Origin: Lysobacteraceae bacterium UBA6001
GTDB taxonomy: Bacteria; Pseudomonadota; Gammaproteobacteria; Xanthomonadales; Xanthomonadaceae
Length of the DNA stretch: 8,629 bases
Assembly: GCA_002429615.1 (NCBI GenBank)
Contig: DJAN01000146.1
Span: 1-8,629, forward strand
Direction: 5' to 3'
Position 1 is the stretch's first letter. Each line of letters starts with the position of its first letter. Under the pieces are notes generated by a model. The model was not told where the DNA came from. It saw nothing but the letters and a program-made list of their open reading frames with translations, and made no database searches. The position numbers and the translations under genes were made by a program. Positions 1-5,627 of the stretch are shown here, one piece after another.

Positions 1-188
1 TGGCGGGCGGCGGGCTGCGTGCGCTCGCTGCTGCCTGTGCGGTACTTGATGATGAAGCGCTGGTGGAAGCCCGCGTCGTGCAGCGCGGACAGGTCGAGGT
101 TGGCCGGTGCGGCCGTGGTGGTGGCGGCCAGTGCGGGGGCGCAGGCGGCGGCGAGCATCAGGCTCAGGACAGTGCGACGAGCGATCAT
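1..188 (-). CDS. Secreted protein, probable S8 (subtilisin-like) serine protease, N-terminal fragment
   Basis: The first 62 codons of a minus-strand gene are present and the rest lies beyond the left edge. The protein begins MIARRTVLSLMLAAACAPAL, a classic Sec signal peptide with two arginines and then a hydrophobic stretch, with likely cleavage after ALAA near residue 22. A short Ala/Thr linker follows. Residues about 44-54 read FHQRFIIKYRT, which resembles the first strand of the I9-type propeptide in secreted S8 proteases of Xanthomonadaceae (pattern RxIVKYRxG). No catalytic residue is inside the window, so the protease call is inference from about 20 residues; another exported protein is possible. 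The start is the only ATG in front of the signal peptide; the ribosome site before it is weak. It lies 78 bases downstream of the adhesin gene on the same strand and could share its transcript. Confidence 0.55.
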   Translation of the reverse strand, partial: MIARRTVLSLMLAAACAPALAATTTAAPANLDLSALHDAGFHQRFIIKYRTGSSERTQPAAR

Positions 189-220
189 GCGAGAGGATTC
201 CGGATGGAGGGACGAGGTAT

Positions 221-246
221 CGCGCCCGCCGCTCGGGGCGGGCGCG
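221..246 (-). terminator. GC-rich hairpin between the adhesin and protease genes
   Basis: A perfect 10-base-pair stem (CGCGCCCGCC with GGCGGGCGCG) encloses a 6-base loop at 231-236. It starts about 20 bases after the adhesin stop codon in the direction of transcription. No T-run follows on the minus strand, so it is not a textbook rho-independent terminator. It may be a weak terminator, a 3'-end stabiliser for the adhesin mRNA, or a device lowering expression of the downstream gene. The pairing is seen directly; the role is inferred. Confidence 0.4.
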
Positions 247-266
247 TGGGGCATTGCGCGGCGGGT

Positions 267-3200
267 TTACAGATCCACGCCGAAGCCGACGCCGGCGGAG
301 CGGTCGTCGCTGCTGAAGGCGCCGCCGATGCTGAAGGACGCGCGCTCGCCGAGGGACTTGGCATAGCCCACCGACAGCGCGCTTTCGCCGTTCTGCCAGC
401 CCACGCCGGCCGCGACGCGGCCGCGCGGACTGCGGCTGTTGGCCGCGTTGATCGACATGTTCATCATCGCCGCGCTCATCGCGCCCTGGCGGTCGATGCG
501 CTTGTCCTGCAGTTCCAGGCGGCGATCGATTCCGCTGAACTGGTCGCTCAGCTGCTGGTAGCGCGCATCGGTGTAGCTGTTGGCGCTGCTCAGCGTCTGC
601 GTCGCGGTGGTGTCGGTGTAGGCGTTGGCGGTGGCCACGGCCTGGGCGTCGCCGGCCTGCATCTGCTGCACGTTCACCGCGTCGGTCGCGGCGCTGCCGG
701 CCGCCACATGGGTGACGCGGCGTTCATTGCCCGCGCTGCCCACCGAGGCCGTGTTCGCCTCATCGGCCACCGAGCCCTGGCCCAGCGCGACCGCGCCGCT
801 GGCGGTCACGCTGGCGCCCTGGCCGAGGGCGGTACCCGAGGCAGCGGTGACGCTGCTGTCGGCGCCGACCGCCACCGCGTTGGTCGCGCTCGCCGCCACG
901 CTGCTGTTGCTGCCAACCGCGGTGCTGCCATCGGCGTCGGTGTGCGCATTGCGGCCCACCGCGGTGTCGGCGCTGTCCTCGGCGTGGCTGCCTTGGCCGA
1001 GCGCGAGGCCATCGCCGGTACCACCGCTCGCGGCGCTACCCTGGCCCATCGCGCCGACCTGTCCGAACAGCGTGTCCAATGCCGTATCGACCGCGCCGAA
1101 CGCGGCGGCGACATTCGCGTACTGCGTGCCCTGGATGGTGTAACCGGGCATCGCGTAGGCGCCATCGGCCTGGCGCGAGGTGCCCAGGCCGAGCAGGGCC
1201 GCCACCGAATCGAGCTGGCCCACATTGGCCGCGTCGGTGGCCGCGGTGCCGGCGCGGACGTTGGCGAGCGTGGCGCCGTCGTTGCCACCGAGCGTGATGC
1301 GATCACGCGCCTGCACGTCGTCGTACTTCACCGCCGCCGCATCGATCGCGCCGACGTTGCCGCTGACATCGGCCAGCGCAGCGTCCATCTGGCCCTTGTT
1401 GACCGCGTCGGTCGCCGCGGTGCCGGCGGCGACGTTGGCCAGCTGGCGCTCGGCGCCGCTGCTGCCGAACGAGACGCTGTTGTCGCGATCGGCCACCGAG
1501 TTGGCGCCGATCGCCACCGCGTTGTCGGCCATCACCGTCGCACCGCTGCCCAACGCGGTGCCCTGGGTGTTGAGCACCACGGCGTAGCTGCCGAGTGCGA
1601 CGCTGTCGTCGCTGCCGGCATAGCTGTTGTAGCCGTTGGCGAGCGCCCCGTTACCAAGCGCAAAGGCATTGGTGCCGACCGCGATGCTGTTGCCGCCCTC
1701 CGCCAATGCGTAGGCACCCACCGCGGTGTCGTAATCCATCATCGCCTGGCTGTGTTCACCCAGCGCGGTGGCCGAACTGCCGGACGCCTGTGATGCCGCG
1801 CCGAATGCCACGGCGGAATCGCCGTCGGCGGTGGCCGCGTCGCCGACCGCCATGGCGTAGCTCGCCATGGCGGAAGCGGAATCGCCGAAGGCGATGGCGT
1901 GGCTGATGTCGGCGCCGCCGTCGTAGCCCACCGTGGCGTAGTTGCCCATGGCGATGTTGTTGGTGCCGTAGCCGCCCCAGACCTCGGTGTTCTTGCCGAG
2001 CGCGATGTCCTCGCGCCAGGTGGCGATGGCCTCGCGGCCGATGGCCAGGCTGTCGATGCCATAGGCGACCGATTCCTGGCCGATGGCGATGGCATAGGCA
2101 TCGTAGGCCATGCTCATGGCGCCGATGGCGATGCTCTGGTGGCCGCTGGCGTGGGCGTAGAAGCCCAGCGATGCCGAGCCGTTGAGCAGGGTCTGGTCCA
2201 GGTCGCTGTATTGGCCGGTGACCAGGCCGTCATCGGTGATGTGATCGGTATCGCGGTCACCGGTGGCCGCGGCCGGACCGACCGCCGCATCGTAGTTGCC
2301 CCACGCATAGCTGCCCGAGCCCAGCGCCTGGCCGCCGTAGCCGGTGGCGAACGCCCGACCGTAGCTGCTGGCGAAGCGCACGGGAATCGAATAACCGCCG
2401 AGCGCCGGGTTGAAGTCGAGGAAGCCGCCGATCGCCGTCGACGACGGTCCGATCGCGTAGCTGTAGTTGCCCACCGCGGTGGACTTGTTGCCGTAAGCGA
2501 CGGCGTTGTAGCCCAGCGCGCTGCCCCAGCCGCTGACCGCGGTGGCACCGGTGCCGACGATGGTGCTGTTCTCGTCCTTGTAGATGATCTCGTACTGCTG
2601 ATAGCCGTTGCCATCGAGGATCGGCACGCCGTTGTCGCTGAGCAGCAGGATCGAGCGGTCGCCGGTGGTGGTGGCGCCGGCGCCGATGACGACGTCGTTG
2701 ACGCCCTGGGACTTGGCCCCGGTGCCGATCACTGTCGAATTGGTGGCCGGGGTGTAGCTGTAATAGATGCTGGTGCCACCGAAGCCGGTCAGCACGTTGG
2801 CGTTCTTGGCCTCGGCGGTGGCGCCGGCGCCGATGACGATCGCGCCGTCACCATTGGCGCGCGCGCCGGTGCCCAGCGCCATCGCGTTCTGTTCGGTACC
2901 GGCCACGGTGGTGGAGACCAGCGTGCTGACGCCGCCGCTATCCACGGACATCGACAGGGTCTGGGTGGACTGCTCGGTGGTTGCCCCGGTGCCCAGCGCC
3001 AGGTTGTTGCCGCCGTTGGCGCGCGCCTGCGTGCCCAGGGCGATGCTGCCGGTATTGGTGCCGGTCGCGGCGGTGGTGTCGCTGTTGGTGGTCGAGGTCG
3101 CGTTGCTGGCCGTCGTGCCGGTGGTGGTCTTGGTGGTGGTGGTCTTCAGGGCCTGGGTCTGGGCCTGGTTGCCCAGTGCCACGCTGTTGTCCTGCACCGC

Positions 3201-3599
3201 GATCGAGCGCACGCCGATCGCCACCGCGCCAGCGCCACGGGCCTGCGCCGCCGCGCCCAGCGCGGTGGCATTGGCCGCGCCGGCCCAGGTGATCTCGTTC
3301 GGATCAACCTGGCCGTCGCCGTCCACGTCGATCCACGAACCCACGGCGGTGCCGTTCTTGCCATCGGCACGGCTCTGATCGCCCACGGCCGTGGACGCAT
3401 CGCCCGCCGCCACGGCGCCGGGGCCACAGGCCAGGGCGTCGATGCCGGTGGCGCTGGGGTCGAGCGGCACGGCGTTGCCGGCGTCATCGACTAGCTGGCA
3501 ATGCGTGCCGGCCAGCGCCGGGAAGGTCATCGCGGACAGCAGGGCGACGGTGAGCGCCCGTCGGGGCAGGTGGCGCATGGACGGCAGCTTCGAAGGCAT
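267..3599 (-). CDS. Trimeric autotransporter adhesin (YadA/Hep_Hag family, type Vc secretion)
   Basis: This 1110-residue surface adhesin would form a homotrimer whose C-terminus makes an outer-membrane barrel and whose head binds host or neighbouring cells or surfaces. Residues 8-30 (MRHLPRRALTV...FPALA) are a signal peptide with cleavage after ALA. Residues about 60-708 are head: many 14-15-residue repeats of the form A(V/I)AxGxxSxAxG, broken by longer non-repeat loops. Neck motifs (xVAAGTAATDAVNxGQM type) lie at about 709-738, 768-796 and 951-980; a second short head sits at about 860-950. A short coiled-coil stalk (about 1014-1046, QLSDQF...DKRIDRQ) leads to the YadA anchor to residue 1110. 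The chosen start at 3599 has a modest purine-rich ACCGAGA ahead; MRH at 3578 is an alternative. The reading frame stays open further upstream to 3725, but that would bury the signal peptide. Mature-protein cysteines 34 and 58 and a calcium-type loop (91-102) are unusual. The final residue is Leu rather than the usual aromatic. Binding target unknown. Confidence 0.93.
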   Translation of the reverse strand: MPSKLPSMRHLPRRALTVALLSAMTFPALAGTHCQLVDDAGNAVPLDPSATGIDALACGPGAVAAGDASTAVGDQSRADGKNGTAVGSWIDVDGDGQVDPNEITWAGAANATALGAAAQARGAGAVAIGVRSIAVQDNSVALGNQAQTQALKTTTTKTTTGTTASNATSTTNSDTTAATGTNTGSIALGTQARANGGNNLALGTGATTEQSTQTLSMSVDSGGVSTLVSTTVAGTEQNAMALGTGARANGDGAIVIGAGATAEAKNANVLTGFGGTSIYYSYTPATNSTVIGTGAKSQGVNDVVIGAGATTTGDRSILLLSDNGVPILDGNGYQQYEIIYKDENSTIVGTGATAVSGWGSALGYNAVAYGNKSTAVGNYSYAIGPSSTAIGGFLDFNPALGGYSIPVRFASSYGRAFATGYGGQALGSGSYAWGNYDAAVGPAAATGDRDTDHITDDGLVTGQYSDLDQTLLNGSASLGFYAHASGHQSIAIGAMSMAYDAYAIAIGQESVAYGIDSLAIGREAIATWREDIALGKNTEVWGGYGTNNIAMGNYATVGYDGGADISHAIAFGDSASAMASYAMAVGDAATADGDSAVAFGAASQASGSSATALGEHSQAMMDYDTAVGAYALAEGGNSIAVGTNAFALGNGALANGYNSYAGSDDSVALGSYAVVLNTQGTALGSGATVMADNAVAIGANSVADRDNSVSFGSSGAERQLANVAAGTAATDAVNKGQMDAALADVSGNVGAIDAAAVKYDDVQARDRITLGGNDGATLANVRAGTAATDAANVGQLDSVAALLGLGTSRQADGAYAMPGYTIQGTQYANVAAAFGAVDTALDTLFGQVGAMGQGSAASGGTGDGLALGQGSHAEDSADTAVGRNAHTDADGSTAVGSNSSVAASATNAVAVGADSSVTAASGTALGQGASVTASGAVALGQGSVADEANTASVGSAGNERRVTHVAAGSAATDAVNVQQMQAGDAQAVATANAYTDTTATQTLSSANSYTDARYQQLSDQFSGIDRRLELQDKRIDRQGAMSAAMMNMSINAANSRSPRGRVAAGVGWQNGESALSVGYAKSLGERASFSIGGAFSSDDRSAGVGFGVDL
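660..749 (-). repeat. Adhesin neck motif 3
   Basis: Residues about 951-980 (ASVGSAGNERRVTHVAAGSA... to QM) close the second, smaller head and lead into the final stalk (VATANAYTDTTATQTLSSAN) and membrane anchor. Same core as necks 1 and 2, with GSAATDAVNVQQM. Confidence 0.78.
1212..1298 (-). repeat. Adhesin neck motif 2
   Basis: Residues about 768-796 (ITLGGNDGATLANVRAGTAA... to QL) repeat the neck core with Arg in place of the first Ala and Ala in place of Val after TDA. It follows neck 1 after only about 30 residues and precedes a non-repeat segment (about 797-850, containing YTIQGTQYANVAAAFGAVDTAL) that probably includes a helical stalk piece. Confidence 0.75.
1386..1475 (-). repeat. Adhesin neck motif 1
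   Basis: Residues about 709-738 (VSFGSSGAERQLANVAAGTA... to QM) form the YadA-type neck that joins the wide beta-roll head to a narrow coiled coil. The core ANVAAGTAATDAVNKGQM recurs with small changes in the other two necks of this protein. Confidence 0.8.
3048..3146 (-). repeat. Threonine-rich low-complexity loop in the adhesin head
   Basis: Adhesin residues about 152-184 are mostly Thr with Lys, Ser, Ala, Asn and Gly (beginning KTTTTKTTTGTTASNATSTT). On the plus strand this shows as runs of GGTGGTGGT-like triplets. It interrupts the regular head repeats between QAQTQAL and GSIALGTQA. Such tracts form exposed flexible loops or sites for O-linked sugars and can vary in length by slipped-strand replication. 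Glycosylation or length variation cannot be judged from one sequence. Confidence 0.6.
3294..3329 (-). other. EF-hand-type calcium-binding loop in the adhesin
   Basis: Adhesin residues 91-102 read DVDGDGQVDPNE. This fits the canonical 12-residue EF-hand loop: Asp at positions 1, 3, 5 and 9, Gly at 6, a hydrophobic residue at 8 and Glu at 12. It lies between the first head repeats and the following run of repeats. Flanking EF-hand helices are not evident, so it may act as an isolated calcium loop, as in dockerin or thrombospondin type 3 repeats. The motif match is seen; calcium binding is inferred. Confidence 0.6.
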
Positions 3600-3997
3600 G
3601 TCGGATCTCGGTTGGGTGGCAGGGAGGGCCGGGCATGGGGTGGGCATGCCGGCCCTGCCGCAACCTGTGCTGCAAATCCACCTCGGGCTTGAAAGCGCCA
3701 TCACAGAACGCCCCGCGCCCATCAAATTTCGATGACAACGCGTCGCAACCGATTGATATGAAAGTCATTGCCGGCGTGGCCTGGGTGCCATCGCCGGATC
3801 TACGCCGGCATGGCGGTAGCGGCGGGCGATGCCGGCCGGCAAACCGGGCTGCGGCGTTCGGACGCGGCTTTTTGCAGCGCAACATGGCAAATCCGGAAGT
3901 GCTGCTAGAGTGCGGCCCCGGTACCTGCGGGTGCCTTGAAACCGCCATCTGTATTCAGTTTTTCCGCCCACGGCCTCCCGGCCGTTTCATTTCCGGT

Positions 3998-4021
3998 AAT
4001 TCTGTTAGCGCTAACGGAATT
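3998..4021 (+). promoter_or_regulatory. LacI-family operator (xyl-box-like palindrome) upstream of xylB
   Basis: A 24-base palindrome with a single mismatched pair (T4003 against G4016) is centred between 4009 and 4010. Its core is TGTTAGCGCTAACG, flanked by AATTC on the left and GAATT on the right. A central CG-containing palindrome (TTAGCGCTAA) is typical of LacI/GalR-family operators, and from memory this core differs at two positions from the xyl-box TGGTAGCGCTAACA described for XylR of Xanthomonas. It ends 64 bases before the xylB start. Expected role: a repressor encoded elsewhere binds here without xylose and blocks the operon. The symmetry is seen; the regulator's identity is inference from family knowledge and operon content. 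Confidence 0.78.
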
Positions 4022-4073
4022 GCTCGCGAAAGAACTGGAATAGCTGGCGTTGCCATCCAATGAATCGAGTGTC

Positions 4074-4078
4074 GGGAG
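4074..4078 (+). promoter_or_regulatory. Ribosome binding site of xylB
   Basis: GGGAG lies 7 bases before the ATG at 4086. This strong site settles the start: the open frame runs back to a TTG at 4050, but that would add 12 residues unlike the family, and the protein from 4086 begins directly with the conserved MKLVAGIDAGTQ. Confidence 0.75.
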
Positions 4079-4085
4079 TGTGGGG

Positions 4086-5579
4086 ATGAAGCTGGTCGCG
4101 GGCATCGATGCGGGTACGCAGAGCATCAAGGTGGTGGTGTATGACCCGCAGTCCCGGGCGCTGGTCGCCTCGGCCAGCGCCGCGCTGGAGCTGATCAGCG
4201 GCGACGACGGCAGCCGCGAGCAGGAAGCTTCCTGGTGGCTGGACGCGGTACGCAGCTGCTTTGCGCGCATCGACCCGGCCCTGCGCGCGCAGGTCGCCGC
4301 GCTGTCGGTCTCCGGCCAGCAGCACGGCTTCGTGCCGCTGGACCCGGACGGCAACGTGCTCGCGCCGGCCAAGCTGTGGTGCGACACCAGCACCAGCGCC
4401 GAGTGCGCGGAGATCATGGATGCGGTCGGCGGCGCGGCGCGCTGCATCGAACTGGCCGGCAACCCGATCCTGGCCGGTTACACCGCTTCCAAGCTGCCGT
4501 GGACGCGCAAGCACCGTCCGCAGGTATACGCCAAGCTGGCGAAGATCCTGCTGCCGCACGATTACCTGAATTTCTGGCTCACCGGGCAGTACTTCTGCGA
4601 ATACGGGGATGCCTCCGGCACCGGCTGGCTCGATGTGCGCACGCGCACCTGGTCCAAGGACCTGCTGCACGCCACCGACCCGCAGCGCGACCTCGGCGCC
4701 TGTCTGCCGCCGCTGGTGGACGCCGGCGCCACCTTCCCGATCGCCGCCGCGACCGCCGACGAGCTCGGCCTGCCGCGCGAGGCGGTCGTCGCCGCCGGTG
4801 GTGGCGACAACATGATGGCCGCCTTCGGCACCGGCGCGGTGGTGCCGGGCAAGCTGTCGATGAGCCTGGGCACCTCGGGCACGCTGTTCGCGTATTCGGA
4901 TACGCCGGTGGTGGACCCGGCCGGTGCATGGGCGGCGTTCTGCTCGTCCTCCGGTGGCTGGCTGCCGCTGATCTGCACGATGAACTGCACCGTGGCGACC
5001 GAATCCATCGCGCGCCTGTTCGGCTTCAGCACCCGCGAGGGCGATGCGCGCATCGCCGCCAGCGAGCCGGGCGCGGCGGGCCTGAGTTTCCTGCCGTTCC
5101 TCAATGGCGAGCGCACCCCGGACCTGCCGCTGGGCAAGGGCGTGCTGGCCGGCATGGACATGCACAACCTCGGCGAGGCCAACCTGTATCGCGCGGCGAT
5201 GGAAGGCGCGACCTACAGCCTGAAGTACGGCTTCGACGCGTTCGTCGCTGGCGGCATGCGCTTCGACGCCATCGTGCTTACCGGTGGCGGTGCCAACAGC
5301 GCGGCGTGGCGGCAGATGGTCGCCGACATCTTCAACCTGCCGGTCGAAGTGCCGAAGCAGAGCGAGGGCGCCGCGTTCGGCGCCGCGCTGCAGGCGTTGT
5401 GGGCGCTTGGCCATGCGCAGGGCGAGACCACCGCGGTGGCCGACCTGGTCGCCGTCCACCTCGGTACCGACCCGGCGCTGGGCGCGCAGCCCGACGCCAG
5501 CCGCCATGCGGCCTACGCCAAGGCGTACCGCCGTTTCCTCGACCACCTCTCCGCCGTGCGGCCGCTCTACGCCGCCTGA
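4086..5579 (+). CDS. xylB: Xylulokinase (D-xylulose to D-xylulose 5-phosphate)
   Basis: This 497-residue cytoplasmic FGGY-family sugar kinase transfers phosphate from ATP to D-xylulose, the step that feeds xylose into the pentose phosphate pathway. The N-terminal ATPase motif GIDAGTQSIKVVVYD is at 6-20; SGQQHGF (76-82) and LWCDTSTSAE (97-106) form the sugar pocket; GYTASKLPWT (131-140) matches FGGY signature 1. GGGDNMMAAFGTGAV (238-252) carries the probable catalytic base Asp241, aligned with Asp233 of E. coli XylB. The second phosphate loop is LGTSGTLFAYS (261-271), and LTGGGANSAAWRQ (398-410) with EGAAFGAALQA (427-437) completes the C-terminal nucleotide site. Length is close to E. coli XylB (484). 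It is first in the operon, directly behind the operator, and is followed after 48 bases by xylA, which makes its substrate. The neighbours argue for xylulose rather than another ketose or polyol. Confidence 0.95.
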   Translation: MKLVAGIDAGTQSIKVVVYDPQSRALVASASAALELISGDDGSREQEASWWLDAVRSCFARIDPALRAQVAALSVSGQQHGFVPLDPDGNVLAPAKLWCDTSTSAECAEIMDAVGGAARCIELAGNPILAGYTASKLPWTRKHRPQVYAKLAKILLPHDYLNFWLTGQYFCEYGDASGTGWLDVRTRTWSKDLLHATDPQRDLGACLPPLVDAGATFPIAAATADELGLPREAVVAAGGGDNMMAAFGTGAVVPGKLSMSLGTSGTLFAYSDTPVVDPAGAWAAFCSSSGGWLPLICTMNCTVATESIARLFGFSTREGDARIAASEPGAAGLSFLPFLNGERTPDLPLGKGVLAGMDMHNLGEANLYRAAMEGATYSLKYGFDAFVAGGMRFDAIVLTGGGANSAAWRQMVADIFNLPVEVPKQSEGAAFGAALQALWALGHAQGETTAVADLVAVHLGTDPALGAQPDASRHAAYAKAYRRFLDHLSAVRPLYAA

Positions 5580-5627
5580 TCCATCGTTCGTCCTTTCCCC
5601 CAATACTTTCCAGAGCAGGTAACGACC

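Larger units (their letters stand above)
3600..4085. other. Divergent intergenic region between adhesin and xylose operon
   Basis: These 486 bases contain no coding frame I can support on either strand. Contents, left to right: the adhesin leader (3600 to about 3760); an AT-richer patch around 3720-3765 that could hold the adhesin promoter, though no good -35/-10 pair stands out; a GC-rich inverted repeat (GCCGGCAT 3804-3811 with ATGCCGGC 3829-3836); a TAGAGT (3906-3911) that resembles a -10 box on the plus strand but lacks a convincing -35 at the right spacing; a short hairpin (3970-3985) followed by a T-rich stretch; the xylose operator (3998-4021); and the xylB ribosome binding site. Transcription starts in both directions probably fall here, but I cannot place them. 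Confidence 0.6.

Noticed and set aside
63..1793. A 576-codon plus-strand open frame opposite the adhesin
   Set aside because: Composition is dominated by Ala, Gly, Arg, His and Val as expected opposite repetitive GC-rich codons. There is no ribosome site or domain, and the minus strand encodes a clear adhesin.
1386..3422. CRISPR-like or tandem DNA array because of recurrent GCGGTGGC-type motifs
   Set aside because: The periodicity is that of degenerate protein repeats in the adhesin head. Units are not identical and there are no unique spacers.
1899..3494. A 531-codon plus-strand open frame opposite the adhesin head
   Set aside because: Same reason: its apparent repeats (such as AGADD) mirror the adhesin repeats on the other strand.
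3600..3725. Upstream extension of the adhesin to an ATG at 3725
   Set aside because: It would put 42 residues unlike a signal sequence (including several Cys and Pro) before the signal peptide. These are also not the extended signal region (ESPR) found in some large autotransporters.
3885..3911. A sigma-54 promoter or a sigma-70 promoter with -10 TAGAGT
   Set aside because: TGGC at 3885 lacks the GC element at the correct distance, and no acceptable -35 lies 16-18 bases before TAGAGT. It is mentioned only as a possibility in the intergenic entry.
3635..4063. Small plus-strand open frame across the divergent region
   Set aside because: It runs through the adhesin leader, hairpins and operator, has no ribosome site or recognisable motif, and ends just short of the xylB start.
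4050..4085. TTG start for xylB at 4050
   Set aside because: There is no good ribosome site before it and the added 12 residues do not fit the family; the ATG at 4086 has GGGAG at ideal spacing.
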